In this document: piece by piece, positions 45,753 through 55,299 of the stretch | Layout of the letters: every line of letters begins with the position of its first letter | Position numbering within the stretch: position 1 is the stretch's first letter | Assembly (NCBI RefSeq): GCF_000188035.1 | Contig: NZ_AEUY02000005.1 | Span: 806,001-870,000 of the forward strand | Source: Streptococcus pseudoporcinus LQ 940-04 | GTDB lineage: Bacteria > Bacillota > Bacilli > Lactobacillales > Streptococcaceae | Direction of reading: 5' to 3' | DNA length: 64,000 nt | Made by a program: the position numbers and the translations under genes | Notes under the pieces: model-generated | The model's database searches: none | What the model saw: the letters and a program-made list of their open reading frames with translations, nothing else | Told to the model about the DNA's origin: nothing

Positions 45753-45942
45753 TAGATAAAGACTGAGGTCGTTTTAAATCAGAAAGTTATTCCCCAATTC
45801 AATCAAAATATTGTTTTCTCTCTCCATAAAAACAAATAGTATTTTTGATTTAGCTTTACTGATGGTTACGATTAGAATTTGTCTTTGTTTGGATATGAAA
45901 CTGATTTTATCAGTGAAGCCTAGATTATTCTAGGCTTTTTCT
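45753..45942 (+). ncRNA. fasX: FasX regulatory RNA
   Basis: A non-coding stretch of about 190 nt directly behind fasA, from just after TATAAT (45740) to the terminator AAGCCTAGA/TCTAGGCTT with a T run (45916-45942). Position, length and terminator match FasX, the small RNA effector of the Fas system in S. pyogenes that pairs with virulence-gene mRNAs. Targets in this organism cannot be read here. The 5' end is estimated. Confidence 0.85.
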
Positions 45943-46509
45943 TTTCTTATCAGCCCTATTTCAGATCAATTAGACAGTAAATCCCTTTACATGCTTATCA
46001 ATTATAGTCGTGGCTTTTTAGTAGGGGTCCCTTTATCAGTGAGAGATGCAATCATTTTGTGACTGACTGAGCACTCCTGTTATGCCATTTCACAATAAGG
46101 GAACGTTTTTTCTTTTTGTGAAATTTGGGGATAAATATACAAGGTTTTAAGGTAAAACTGAGAGGGTCTGCTATGTTTAACTTGGGTAAAATCTAAGATA
46201 GGTAAATACTATTAGAAGGTTGTCTCTAAACGTTTCCCAAAAGCCTGCTCTTTTAAAGCAGATTCTGATTAAACCTATGAAAGTAAATTCAGGGCTTTAT
46301 TTCTATTTAGATATTAGTTATTAAGAAGAAATGGCGAAAAAGGTTTCTTACGATGAAGCCTGCTTTAGTAACTAATAGGGAAATAAAAATGAGATTATCG
46401 CCTTATCTGAAAAGCTCTGGAAGCACTTTTATCCCTGAAATGAATAGAGTTGAGGCTTTTTTATTTTTTATGGTATAATGATACTAATTTAGATAATTGG
46501 AGTTACATT
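45943..46509 (+). other. Non-coding gap between fasX and rnpA
   Basis: No gene is visible. Near 46094-46137 there is an inverted repeat, TTTCACAA ... TTGTGAAA. At the right end TTGAGG (46450) and TATAAT (46474) are 18 bp apart, with a TGG extension: the rnpA promoter. Confidence 0.5.
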
Positions 46510-46869
46510 TTGAAAAAATCCTATCGTGTCAAGCGTGAGAAAGATTTTCAAGCCATCTTTGGTGGAGGGAAAAGCACAGCAAACCGAAAATTCGTTATCC
46601 ATTTTTTAGAAAAAAAACAAGACCACTTTAGGGTGGGCATTTCGGTCAGCAAACGCCTTGGCAATGCGGTGACTCGAAACGCAATCAAGCGAAAAATTCG
46701 ACATATCCTTATGGAATTTAAGGATTATCTTAAAGAAGATGATTTTGTCGTGGTTGCAAGGAGAGGTGTTGAAGAATTGGATTACCAAGCTTTAAGGCAA
46801 AATTTAAAACACGTCTTAAAACTAGCAAAATTACTCGAGGAAGGTTTTGAAAGTGAAAAAGAAAATTAA
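46510..46869 (+). CDS. rnpA: Ribonuclease P protein component
   Basis: A 119-residue basic protein that binds the RNase P RNA and helps recognise pre-tRNA 5' leaders. The family mark is [16 protein letters not shown], with [11 protein letters not shown] at the N terminus. The start is a TTG at 46510 with GGAG 7 nt upstream; an ATG-started longer frame at 46450 covers the promoter and is not likely. The end overlaps yidC by 17 nt. Confidence 0.94.
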   Translation: MKKSYRVKREKDFQAIFGGGKSTANRKFVIHFLEKKQDHFRVGISVSKRLGNAVTRNAIKRKIRHILMEFKDYLKEDDFVVVARRGVEELDYQALRQNLKHVLKLAKLLEEGFESEKEN

Positions 46870-47665
46870 AATAGCAGGGTTGCTTCCTTTGGCAACCTTA
46901 CTCGTTGCCTGTGGGAGAAATGATATTTCTGCTCATTCCGCAAGTGGCTGGGATCAGTTGGTCTATTTTTTTGCCAAGTCTGTTCAGTGGTTGTCTTTTA
47001 ATGGGTCTATTGGTTTAGGAATTATTCTCTTTACTCTCCTGATTCGTCTCTTGCTTATGCCTTTATTTAATATTCAAATTAAATCAAGTCAAAAAATGCA
47101 AGATTTACAGCCTGAACTTAAAAAAATCCAAGCTAAATATCCAGGGAAAGATAGCGAAAGTCGTATGGCATTGGCAGATGAGACACAGGCCCTCTATAAG
47201 AGTAATGGTGTTAACCCGTATGCCAGTCTATTTCCACTTATTATACAGATGCCTATTATGATTGCCCTCTTCCAAGCATTAACAAGAGTTCCCTTTCTTA
47301 AGACAGGTACTTTTTTATGGACAGAGCTCGCGCAGCATGACCACCTCTATATTTTACCAATTCTGGCAGCACTTTTTACTTTTTTATCAAGTTGGCTAAC
47401 CAACCTTGCGGCTAAAGAAAAAAATATGGTTATGACAGTCATGACCTATATGATGCCCTTGATGATTTTTTTTATGGGATTTAAACTGGCTAGTGGAGTT
47501 GTGCTTTATTGGGTAATTTCAAATGCCTTCCAAGTTTTTCAGTTACTCTTACTGAATAATCCATTTAAAATCATCGCAGAAAGAGACCGTCAAGCAGAAG
47601 AAGCCAAAGAACGCCGCCTTAGGGAGAGACGGGCTCGCAAAAAAGCATTAAAACAAAGAAAATAA
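46853..47665 (+). CDS. yidC: Membrane protein insertase YidC/OxaA (lipoprotein type)
   Basis: Inserts membrane proteins with or without SecYEG. The N terminus is a lipoprotein signal (LATLLVACG, lipid-modified Cys about residue 20). The Oxa1-type core has about five membrane segments with [19 protein letters not shown], and a basic tail ([17 protein letters not shown]) that contacts the ribosome. Start GTG at 46853 with GAGGAAGG 8 nt upstream. It lies in the conserved rnpA-yidC-jag operon. Confidence 0.93.
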   Translation: MKKKIKIAGLLPLATLLVACGRNDISAHSASGWDQLVYFFAKSVQWLSFNGSIGLGIILFTLLIRLLLMPLFNIQIKSSQKMQDLQPELKKIQAKYPGKDSESRMALADETQALYKSNGVNPYASLFPLIIQMPIMIALFQALTRVPFLKTGTFLWTELAQHDHLYILPILAALFTFLSSWLTNLAAKEKNMVMTVMTYMMPLMIFFMGFKLASGVVLYWVISNAFQVFQLLLLNNPFKIIAERDRQAEEAKERRLRERRARKKALKQRK

Positions 47666-47680
47666 TAGGGAGTATTTTTT

Positions 47681-48640
47681 ATGGCCTTATATACAGGTAA
47701 AACAGTTGAAGAAGCGATTGAGGCAGGCTTAAAAGACCTGCAAATTCCACGCTTAAAGGCGCATATTCGTGTCATCTCTAAGGAGAAAAAGGGATTTTTA
47801 GGAATTGGCAAAAAGCTCGCGCAGGTCGATGTTGAAGGGATAAACGAGAAAACCGTTTATAAAGCTGACAAAAAGGCTGTTCGTGGGGTGCCCGATGACA
47901 TTAATCGTCAAAATGCACCAGTCGTTAATCCAGATCAATCAGCTAAAGAAATCACAACTAGTCCAACTGGAGATGAAAAAACAGTCTCTTTACAAAGTTC
48001 AAAAACTGACAGAGACTTAGCAGATCAAGCTCAAAGTGTTAAAACGGACGACAATTCACACGAGACCTCAGTTTCAACAGAGATTTCAGAGACCGAAGAC
48101 ACAGCTGAAGCAAAGCATAGCCAAGAAGATACTTCCTTTGATACCTTTGTTAAAAGTGACTTCTCAGAAGACACTACTAGTAAGGATATTGAAAAAGCAA
48201 CAGAAGAAGTCACTGACTATGTGACTAAAATTATCTATGAAATGGATATTGAGGCGACAATTGAAAAGAGTTATACAAGACGTCAAATTAACCTAAAAAT
48301 AGATACACAAGAAGCTGGTCGTGTGATTGGTTATCATGGTAAAGTTTTAAAATCTTTACAACTGTTAGCGCAAAACTTTTTACATGATCGCTATTCAAGG
48401 AATTTTTCAGTTGCCTTGAATGTTCATGATTATGTTGAGCATCGTACTGAAACCTTGATTGATTTTACTCAGAAAGTAGCTAGTCGTGTACTTGAAAGTC
48501 GAGAAAACTACACCATGGATCCGATGAGTAATAGCGAGCGTAAAATAGTTCATAAAACAATTGCTAACATTGAGGGCGTGGAAAGTTTTTCCGAAGGAAA
48601 TGACCCTAATCGTTATGTGGTTGTTAGTCTTGAAAGCTAA
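47681..48640 (+). CDS. jag: RNA-binding protein Jag/KhpB (EloR)
   Basis: A regulator of cell elongation acting with KhpA in streptococci. It has the N-terminal Jag domain (MALYTGKTVEEAIEAGL, KKGFLGIG), a long Ser/Thr/Glu-rich linker (residues 75-175) that contains likely phosphorylation sites, then KH-II (GRVIGYHGKVLKSLQLLAQ) and R3H (MSNSERKIVHKTIA). It is 319 residues long and last in the operon. Confidence 0.94.
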   Translation: MALYTGKTVEEAIEAGLKDLQIPRLKAHIRVISKEKKGFLGIGKKLAQVDVEGINEKTVYKADKKAVRGVPDDINRQNAPVVNPDQSAKEITTSPTGDEKTVSLQSSKTDRDLADQAQSVKTDDNSHETSVSTEISETEDTAEAKHSQEDTSFDTFVKSDFSEDTTSKDIEKATEEVTDYVTKIIYEMDIEATIEKSYTRRQINLKIDTQEAGRVIGYHGKVLKSLQLLAQNFLHDRYSRNFSVALNVHDYVEHRTETLIDFTQKVASRVLESRENYTMDPMSNSERKIVHKTIANIEGVESFSEGNDPNRYVVVSLES

Positions 48641-48652
48641 ATCTGTGGCTAG

Positions 48653-48764
48653 GAGACTGGGATAAAAGTTTAAGCTCAAATATAAAAAGTGAACAAGACA
48701 GTATTCTGAGTATCAGAAAACGAGTTTTGTTCGCTTTTTGGTTTTCATTTATCAATTGGAAAAA
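48653..48764 (+). repeat. Dispersed repeat, copy A
   Basis: About 110 bp containing GAGACTGGGATAAAAG, TAAGCTCAAATATAAAAAG, a hairpin (GTGAACAAGAC / GTTTTGTTCGC) and ATTTATCAATTG. A second copy lies inverted at 59690-59783. Here it follows jag and may serve as its terminator. Confidence 0.75.
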
Positions 48765-48889
48765 TTAATGGCAGGGAATCTCAAAAATTACTATCTTTTT
48801 GTCCCTGACTCTTTTTGGAGTTCTTTTTCAAGTGTAGTGGGTAGATAAAAAACTAAGGTCTAACAAGGACCCTATTCCCTGTCATCTGG

Positions 48890-49190
48890 ATTCTTAAATT
48901 AAGCAAGTGCCTTGTTCCTCACTTCAAGGAGTGCAGGGCTGTTATGCTTTTCTTGATAGTATTGATGCTTGTAAAAAGAGATATAATCATTATCATCAAC
49001 GATGAGCTTTCAAATGCCTTGTAAGTTTTGAGGCCCTAACCCCCCCTGTTTTCAAATGACCAAAAAATTCTCAATCGGAATGTTAGTCATACATTTACCT
49101 ACTAGTGACATGGATCCCTATAATATCAAATTGTGATGTATAGTGTTGTAGTGACTCCCAGTCGCTCTGAATAAGTTGAACTAGCCTCCA
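48890..49190 (-). pseudogene. Remnant of an IS3-family transposase, C-terminal part
   Basis: On the minus strand, in shifted frames, SMSLVGKCMTNIPIENF, FGHLKTGGL and DNDYISFYKHQYYQ, ALLEVRNKAL resemble the DDE end of an IS3-type orfB (SRKGN..DNA..ESFFGHLK; YI.YYN..R.Q). A frameshift in the T run near 49062 and several stops make it non-functional. Confidence 0.6.
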
Positions 49191-49389
49191 TAGTTAATCT
49201 TAAATTCTCTATAACCAAAGGGTTATCAGTCTGTACTGACATGGTAGGTAACGGTAGTGCTACCCTATAGGTCTCTGCTTGCCCTTAAATAGGCTTTTGA
49301 TGGATCAATCGGTCAGTTTGTCCTAAAAATTCTGCTTGAACTCCTTTAGTGATCACCTTCTAACTATAGTTATTAAGGAAGTGACTGCT

Positions 49390-49512
49390 TCAAGGAAATA
49401 AGAGCAAAGAGATAAAGGAACTAATTCAAGAGATTTATAACATGCCACAGAGAAAATTATGGCTACCATCACATGCTTTTTAAACTTAACAATCGTAGCT
49501 TAACCATCAACC
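49390..49512 (+). pseudogene. Remnant of an IS3-family transposase, N-terminal part
   Basis: On the plus strand, ELIQEIYN in one frame and HRENYGYHHMLFKLNNRS with LTINHKRV in the next read like the HTH/'HRxxYGYRR' part of IS3-type orfB. It is in the opposite direction to the other remnant, so either two elements decayed here or one was rearranged. Confidence 0.55.
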
Positions 49513-49880
49513 ATAAAAGAGTCTAAATGTAGCATAGGGAATGTTCTCCTTATTATGAGGAGCAAGATTCATGTCTCAAATGAGTGTCTTGGACTATTTC
49601 GAACAACTTGACGGTTTATTTTTCAGTGAGTGGCGAAAAATATAGACGAGACCAAGGAAGTAGGTTAGGAGCAGGACATCTTGTAAATCAGTCACCTCAT
49701 GGTCTGATTCCAGCAATTAAGAAGAGAGAAGAAAGGTGGAGATATTAAGTAAATGGACTATTTAATCTCAAAAAAGCTAGAAATTTCGTGATTTTTGCTT
49801 TTTTGGATTAAGTTTAAGTGTCTTAAATTGACTTGATGTCAACTAATCTCAAAAATTAAGACACATACCAATAGGAAATA
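49513..49880 (+). other. Non-coding remainder between IS debris and rpmH
   Basis: Contains a short frame (MSQMSVLDYFEQLDGL, stop near 49645) and fragments without recognisable origin. I see no intact gene. Confidence 0.4.
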
Positions 49881-49884
49881 AACC

Positions 49885-49913
49885 TTGACAAGGGGGAGGA
49901 TATATAATAGAAT
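49885..49913 (+). promoter_or_regulatory. rpmH promoter
   Basis: TTGACA (49885) and TAGAAT (49908) with 17 bp between, about 75 bp before the rpmH start. Confidence 0.65.
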
Positions 49914-49988
49914 ATTAAGGTATGTTTAGTAACTGATATCACAATAGCCGGCTAAACGAATACGAAAATCTATGAGGAGGTATTCACT

Positions 49989-50123
49989 GTGAAACGTACT
50001 TATCAACCAAGTAAAATCCGTCGTCAACGTAAACACGGATTCCGTCACCGTATGTCAACAAAAAACGGACGTCGCGTGCTAGCTAGCCGTCGTCGTAAAG
50101 GGCGTAAAGTATTATCTGCATAA
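49989..50123 (+). CDS. rpmH: 50S ribosomal protein L34
   Basis: A 44-residue, extremely basic protein: [19 protein letters not shown], then [22 protein letters not shown] start with GAGGAGG upstream. It is usually adjacent to rnpA; here it is separated from the rnpA-yidC-jag operon by IS debris and read in the same direction. A hairpin terminator follows. Confidence 0.97.
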
Positions 50124-50145
50124 TTGCGAATACACTATAAAATTA

Positions 50146-50180
50146 AACCAGGAGTGCTCGAGACTCTTGGTTTTTTTGTG
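50146..50180 (+). terminator. Intrinsic terminator after rpmH
   Basis: AAACCAGGAGT / GACTCTTGGTTT stem with a T7 run. Confidence 0.88.
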
Positions 50181-50252
50181 TCTTGAAATTACTTTTAAAA
50201 GGAGGTGAAAATGATAAATTTGCGAAAGTATTTTTTAAATCGTCTAAAACTA

Positions 50253-50280
50253 TTGAAAACGCTTTTATTGCTGTTATAAT
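50253..50280 (+). promoter_or_regulatory. Promoter of the sialic acid cluster with an overlapping CcpA (cre) site
   Basis: TTGAAA (50253) and the extended -10 TGTTATAAT (TATAAT at 50275). TGAAAACGCTTTTA (50254-50267) matches cre at 13 of 14 positions and covers the -35, predicting glucose repression. Confidence 0.7.
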
Positions 50281-50324
50281 AAGGATTGTGAACGTTCTCT
50301 AAAAATTACAAAGAAGGAGAAAAG

Positions 50325-51029
50325 ATGCCAGATTATATGACAAAAACAGAGTTTTTAAGACAAATTAAAGATGGCATTATCATCTCTTGCCAGGCCTTGC
50401 CGGGAGAACCTCTTTATAGTGAAGAGGGAGGTGTGATGCCTCTGATGGCGAAAGCTGCCCAAGAGGCGGGGGCCGTTGGGATAAGAGCCAATTCTGTTAG
50501 AGATATTAAAGAAATCCAAGAGGTTACTGATTTGCCAATTATTGGCATTATCAAAAAAGATTATCCTCCCCAGGAACCTTTTATAACGGCTACCATGAAT
50601 GAGGTGGATCAACTGGCTGCACTTGAGATTGCTGTTATTGCCTTTGACTGTACTCGCCGCGAACGCTTTGACCAAAAAACTATTGAGCAGTTCATCAAAG
50701 AAGTTAAAGTGAAATATCCCTATCAGTTATTAATGGCAGATATTAGCACTTACCAAGAAGGGGTTCTAGCCTACGAGGCAGGAGTTGATTTTGTAGGTAC
50801 GACTTTATCTGGCTATACCTCTTATAGTCGTCAAGAAGATGGACCGGATTTAGCCTTGATGGCTAATCTCTGTAAGGCAGGAATTCCTGTCATTGCTGAG
50901 GGGAAAATACACACGCCAGATGATTTGAAAAAAGTTCATGATTTGGGTGTTGCTGGCATTGTTATTGGTGGTGCCATCACTAGACCAAAAGAAATTGCCC
51001 AGCGATTTATAAAGGTCTTGAAATCGTAA
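50325..51029 (+). CDS. nanE: N-acetylmannosamine-6-phosphate 2-epimerase
   Basis: Converts ManNAc-6-P to GlcNAc-6-P, the step after the kinase in sialic acid breakdown. The TIM-barrel enzyme of 234 residues shows [56 protein letters not shown] and [11 protein letters not shown], all usual in NanE. It is the first gene of the cluster, with a strong ribosome site AAGGAG. Confidence 0.95.
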   Translation: MPDYMTKTEFLRQIKDGIIISCQALPGEPLYSEEGGVMPLMAKAAQEAGAVGIRANSVRDIKEIQEVTDLPIIGIIKKDYPPQEPFITATMNEVDQLAALEIAVIAFDCTRRERFDQKTIEQFIKEVKVKYPYQLLMADISTYQEGVLAYEAGVDFVGTTLSGYTSYSRQEDGPDLALMANLCKAGIPVIAEGKIHTPDDLKKVHDLGVAGIVIGGAITRPKEIAQRFIKVLKS

Positions 51030-51047
51030 TGTAGAAAGGGATTGCTC

Positions 51048-51923
51048 GTGCAGAAACATTCAATAAGAACAAAGCAAGATTATCTTGGTTATTTATTTAT
51101 TGGTCCGCAGATGCTTTTAATGCTGATATTCATCCTTTATCCTGTTGTCAAAGGATTTAAGATGAGTTTATATTCCGTCTATGGGGTGGATTCCTATTTT
51201 GTCGGGCTTGAGAATTTTAGTCACCTTTTGCAAGATACGGTCTTTGTTAAATCAATCTTAAATACCATTTTCTTTGTTGTGGCTATTGTCATATTGACAA
51301 TCCTATTTGCTTTATTTGTTGCAACAACTGTTTATGATAAAAACAGCAAGTATGTTTCCTTCATTCGGGGTGCCTACTATTTGCCAGTCATGGTTTCTAT
51401 GGTTGTTATGAGTATTGTTTGGAATTTCTTGCTAAATCCGTCAAATGGCTTAATTAGTTTTTACTTTGAACAGCTTGGAGTAGGGCATCTAAATCTTTTG
51501 GGGAATACAAAAACGGTAATGCCGATTATTGTCTTTGTGACCTTTGTAGGAAATGTTGGGCAAGCAATCATCCTCTATTTGGCTACCATGATTGGGATTT
51601 CTCAAGACTATTTTGAAGCGGCTCAATTAGATGGTGCGACAAGGTGGCAGAGGATTCGTCATATTATTATTCCTTTGGTTAGACCAACGACAGCATACTT
51701 AGTCGTTATTAACATTATTGCAGTTCTGAAAATTTTTGTTGTTATTCAATTGTTAACAGGTGGGGGTCCAAATAATGCGTCTGTTACAATGATGTACTAT
51801 CTCTATCAGAATGCTTTTGTTTACAATAACACGGGAGCAGCTGCAGCAATTGGTGTCTTAATGTTCTTGATTGCTTTGTTACTAAGTGTTCCTCAATTGC
51901 GATCATTTATTAAAACAAACTAG
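51048..51923 (+). CDS. Sugar ABC transporter permease (sialic acid type), first
   Basis: A membrane subunit of a CUT1-type importer, about 291 residues and six segments. The EAA loop that contacts the ATPase reads YFEAAQLDGATRWQRIRHIIIP. By position between nanE and nanA, it is the SatB-like sialic acid permease. Start GTG at 51048 follows GAAAGGGA. It overlaps the next gene region. Confidence 0.87.
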   Translation: MQKHSIRTKQDYLGYLFIGPQMLLMLIFILYPVVKGFKMSLYSVYGVDSYFVGLENFSHLLQDTVFVKSILNTIFFVVAIVILTILFALFVATTVYDKNSKYVSFIRGAYYLPVMVSMVVMSIVWNFLLNPSNGLISFYFEQLGVGHLNLLGNTKTVMPIIVFVTFVGNVGQAIILYLATMIGISQDYFEAAQLDGATRWQRIRHIIIPLVRPTTAYLVVINIIAVLKIFVVIQLLTGGGPNNASVTMMYYLYQNAFVYNNTGAAAAIGVLMFLIALLLSVPQLRSFIKTN

Positions 51924-51937
51924 TGGGAGGTGTTTGT

Positions 51938-52771
51938 GTGAAAAAATTAAAGCGTATGGAGGGATTTGATGTTATTACTAATATCATCGTCTTTATATTG
52001 GCTATCATGTTTTTACTACCTCTGTTCTGGTTGCTAACGAATACTTTTAAAACCTCTTCGGGTATCTATCAGATGCCACCTGATATTTTGCCCAAACAGT
52101 GGTACTTAGGAAATTTAGCGGAACTTTTTAAAGGTCAACCAACCTTAAGATGGATCTTCAATAGTTTTGTCGTTTCTTTCTTAACAGCTCTATTAAGTGT
52201 TTATATTTCAGCTCTTGCCGCTTACGGTTTTTCTAAACTTCAGTTTAAAGGAAAAACTGTCTTATTTATCATTGTTATTGCTTCAATCATGATTCCAAAG
52301 GAAACTTTCATAGTTCCTCTATTTGATATCATTGAGAAACTACACTGGGTAGATACCTATCAGTCCATGGTAGTTCCGAATTTAGCAACAGGTTTTGGAA
52401 CTTTTATGCTCTATTCCTATTTCAAAGTGATTCCGGAATCCATTCGCGAATCAGCAAAATTAGATGGTGCGAGTGAGTGGACGATCTTTACCAAACTGAT
52501 GTTCCCTATTGTTAAACCGGGAATTGGTGCCCTCTTTATTTTGAACTTTGTGACGGCATGGAATGACTACTTATGGCAACTATTGATGGCTAGGAGTAAG
52601 GAGATGAAAACCCTGACGATTGGTGTTGCAAGTCTTCAACAAGATATTAACCCTAATATTGGCTTAAAAGTAGCCGGGGCAGCAATTGCTGCGCTCCCTA
52701 TGATTGTCATTTTCTTTTTGTTTCAACGCTTTTTTATAAAGGGAGCTACTGATGGTGCCCTAAAAGAATAA
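51938..52771 (+). CDS. Sugar ABC transporter permease (sialic acid type), second
   Basis: The partner permease, about 277 residues with six segments; the EAA loop reads SIRESAKLDGASEWTIFTKLMFP. Start GTG at 51938 with GGGAGG upstream; an in-frame GTG at 51923 touches the previous stop. No ATP-binding gene follows, so the shared MsmK-type ATPase is likely used (inference from other streptococci). Confidence 0.87.
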   Translation: MKKLKRMEGFDVITNIIVFILAIMFLLPLFWLLTNTFKTSSGIYQMPPDILPKQWYLGNLAELFKGQPTLRWIFNSFVVSFLTALLSVYISALAAYGFSKLQFKGKTVLFIIVIASIMIPKETFIVPLFDIIEKLHWVDTYQSMVVPNLATGFGTFMLYSYFKVIPESIRESAKLDGASEWTIFTKLMFPIVKPGIGALFILNFVTAWNDYLWQLLMARSKEMKTLTIGVASLQQDINPNIGLKVAGAAIAALPMIVIFFLFQRFFIKGATDGALKE

Positions 52772-52814
52772 AGCTTGCACTGGCTTATTTACCTATTTTG
52801 AAAGGAAAAACTGT

Positions 52815-54173
52815 ATGAAAAAGAGTATTTTACGCTTAGTAACCCTTGCACTAATCCCTCTGCTTGGTTTGGCGGCTTGTTCCACAAAAGAAGCGGATAA
52901 AAAGAAAAAAGACCAAAATGAAATTGAAGTTTGGTTAACCCCGCAATGGAAAGGAACTTATAAAGGGGATGAAAAAGGAGCTGATTATGATAGTTTCTTT
53001 AAAACAGCCGCTAAGATGTATGAAAAAGATCATCCTGGTAAAAAAATTTCCGTTCAAGTTATCCCTGGTGAAGAACGTGATAGTAAACTAAGTGTGGCGA
53101 CACAGACGAAGACTTTGCCTGATATCTTTTTTGAATCAACTTTCGCTATCTCTGACTTAGCCCATCAAGGATTATTAGCACCGCTTGATTCCACTATTGA
53201 TCAAAAAAATAAAGCTGATATCTCTAAATCAGTCTGGGATAATGTCACAATTAATCATAAAACCTACTTTTATCCATTTGCTCAGAATCCAGGAATGCTA
53301 GCTTACAACGCAGACATGTTTGAAAAAGCGGGGCTCCAAAAGTACCTAGCTGATAAAGATAAGATTGCTAACTGGTCTCTGGAAGATTTTCAAATGATTT
53401 TGAAAAAATTAAAAGAAAGTGATAGTCACATCACACCATTAGGCTTCTATGCTAAAAATAATCAAGGTGACACTTGGACAATGATGTATTTAAGAATGTA
53501 TGGAAGTAGCTTCTTTGATAAGTCAGGTAAACTCAATGTGAATGATAAAAAAGGTGTCCATGCTTTAGACTATATCAAGGAATTAAAGGATAAAAAAATG
53601 ATTACCTCTGGGGCAGAATCATTAACAAGTAATGATGTGAATGCCATGTTCCAAAATAAAAAGGTAGCTATTAGTTTTACTAATGCAGTATTATACAAGG
53701 GAATGCTTGACAGTATGGCAGCAGGAACAGTCAATAAGTTTGATGCACGTCTAGCCAATATTCCAAGTGTCGATGGTCCTAAGTCCTTCACATACGTTTT
53801 AGGGTCAGCAGTCTTTAATACAAATGGGGATAAACGTCAAAAATTAGCAAAGGATTTTGTTAAGTATTATTCTGAAAATAAAGAGCTGATTAAAGCAAGT
53901 ATGAATTTTATGCCTGTACGGAAATCACTGGTTGAGCAAGAAAAAGCAAATCATCCAATGCTAGAAACTTATATTAATAATGATCAGTATGTTATTAACT
54001 TCTCTAATAACACATCAGGGTATGTAGAAGTTAGAAATGCCTTGTTCCCAGAAATTCAGGCTGTGTTAACTGGTGAGAAAACCTCAAAAGAAGCTCTTGA
54101 CACATTTGTAGAGAAAGGGAATAAGGCCATTTCTCAAGGGATCAAACGTTCAAAAATCCTAAATAATAAATAA
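52815..54173 (+). CDS. Sialic acid ABC transporter substrate-binding lipoprotein
   Basis: A 452-residue extracellular solute-binding protein of the CUT1 type. The signal peptide and lipobox are LIPLLGLAACS (Cys about residue 22), then a charged linker (KEADKKKKDQNEIEVWLTPQ). The core resembles SatA from S. pneumoniae in length and placement. It captures free sialic acid and hands it to the two permeases upstream. A separate ribosome site AAAGGAAA. Confidence 0.87.
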   Translation: MKKSILRLVTLALIPLLGLAACSTKEADKKKKDQNEIEVWLTPQWKGTYKGDEKGADYDSFFKTAAKMYEKDHPGKKISVQVIPGEERDSKLSVATQTKTLPDIFFESTFAISDLAHQGLLAPLDSTIDQKNKADISKSVWDNVTINHKTYFYPFAQNPGMLAYNADMFEKAGLQKYLADKDKIANWSLEDFQMILKKLKESDSHITPLGFYAKNNQGDTWTMMYLRMYGSSFFDKSGKLNVNDKKGVHALDYIKELKDKKMITSGAESLTSNDVNAMFQNKKVAISFTNAVLYKGMLDSMAAGTVNKFDARLANIPSVDGPKSFTYVLGSAVFNTNGDKRQKLAKDFVKYYSENKELIKASMNFMPVRKSLVEQEKANHPMLETYINNDQYVINFSNNTSGYVEVRNALFPEIQAVLTGEKTSKEALDTFVEKGNKAISQGIKRSKILNNK

Positions 54174-54359
54174 ACATATTGCTTAATACGGCTTTTGAAC
54201 TCATGTATGGCTTAATAATAAGTCCAAGACAATTTTAGAACGTTTAAGATTAGATTAGAATTCTCATAAAATAGGATTTATAATCATTAGTTTCGGTATA
54301 AGTATTCTGCTAGATTTGAAAGTGTTAATTAGGTGTGAAAATATAAAAAGGAGTTGGAG

Positions 54360-55292
54360 ATGCTATCAGAAAAATTAGTAAAATATCAGGGAGTCATTCC
54401 AGCATTTTATGCTTGCTATGATAAAGAAGGTCATATTGATCCTAAAGCCGTTCAAGCGCTAACATCCTATTTTGTTGAAAAAGGAGTCAAAGGCTTATAT
54501 GTCAATGGTTCTTCAGGAGAATGTATCTATCAGAGTGTAGAAGACCGAAAATGCGTTCTCGAGAATGTTATGGCAGTGGCAAAAGGAAAATTAACGATCA
54601 TTAACCATGTCGCCTGTAATAACACTAAGGATAGTATCGCGTTAGCAGAACATGCTGAACGCTTAGGCGTGGATGCTATTGCTGCTATTCCGCCAATCTA
54701 TTTCAGATTGCCTGATTATGCTGTCGCTGATTATTGGAATCACATTTCAAAAGCAGCTCCAGCTACCGATTTTATCATCTATAATATTCCACAACTTGCT
54801 GGAACGGCTCTGAGTCCTAGTCTTTATCAAAAAATGTTAGAAAATAAGCAAGTTATTGGTGTCAAAAACTCATCAATGCCAGTCCAAGATATTCAGGTAT
54901 TTGCAGCTCTTGGAGGTGATCGTCATATTGTATTTAATGGTCCTGACGAACAGTTTTTAGGAGGACGATTAATGGGAGCTGCTGCTGGTATTGGAGGCAC
55001 ATACGGAGTTATGCCAGAATTGTTCTTGGAACTGAATCACCTGATTGCAGAAAAAGAATTAGAAAAAGCATACGACCTGCAAGGTCAGATTAATGATATC
55101 ATAGCGCTGCTTGTATCGGGGCATGGTCACATGTATGCTATCATCAAGGAAGTTCTGCGGATTAATGAAGGGCTTGATATAGGCTCTGTTCGGTCACCAT
55201 TAACAGAATTAAGAGAAAGTGATTATAGAATATGCCAAGAAGCTGCTGGCCTTATTAGATTAGCTAAAGAGCGGTTTTGTGAAAGTCGGTGA
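54360..55292 (+). CDS. nanA: N-acetylneuraminate lyase
   Basis: Splits sialic acid into ManNAc and pyruvate. DapA/NAL-type TIM barrel of 310 residues: YVNGSSGECIYQ (pyruvate-carboxylate-binding GSSGE-like), YNIPQLAG with the active-site Tyr (about residue 142), and GVKNSS with the Schiff-base Lys (about residue 170). Start ATG at 54360, 8 nt after AAGGAG. It is separated from the binding-protein gene by 186 bp without an obvious terminator. Confidence 0.93.
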   Translation: MLSEKLVKYQGVIPAFYACYDKEGHIDPKAVQALTSYFVEKGVKGLYVNGSSGECIYQSVEDRKCVLENVMAVAKGKLTIINHVACNNTKDSIALAEHAERLGVDAIAAIPPIYFRLPDYAVADYWNHISKAAPATDFIIYNIPQLAGTALSPSLYQKMLENKQVIGVKNSSMPVQDIQVFAALGGDRHIVFNGPDEQFLGGRLMGAAAGIGGTYGVMPELFLELNHLIAEKELEKAYDLQGQINDIIALLVSGHGHMYAIIKEVLRINEGLDIGSVRSPLTELRESDYRICQEAAGLIRLAKERFCESR

Positions 55293-55299
55293 GTAAAGA

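Noticed and set aside
46450..46509. A 20-residue N-terminal extension of RnpA
   Set aside because: It covers the TATAAT of the promoter and the ribosome site; the conserved protein begins at the TTG at 46510.
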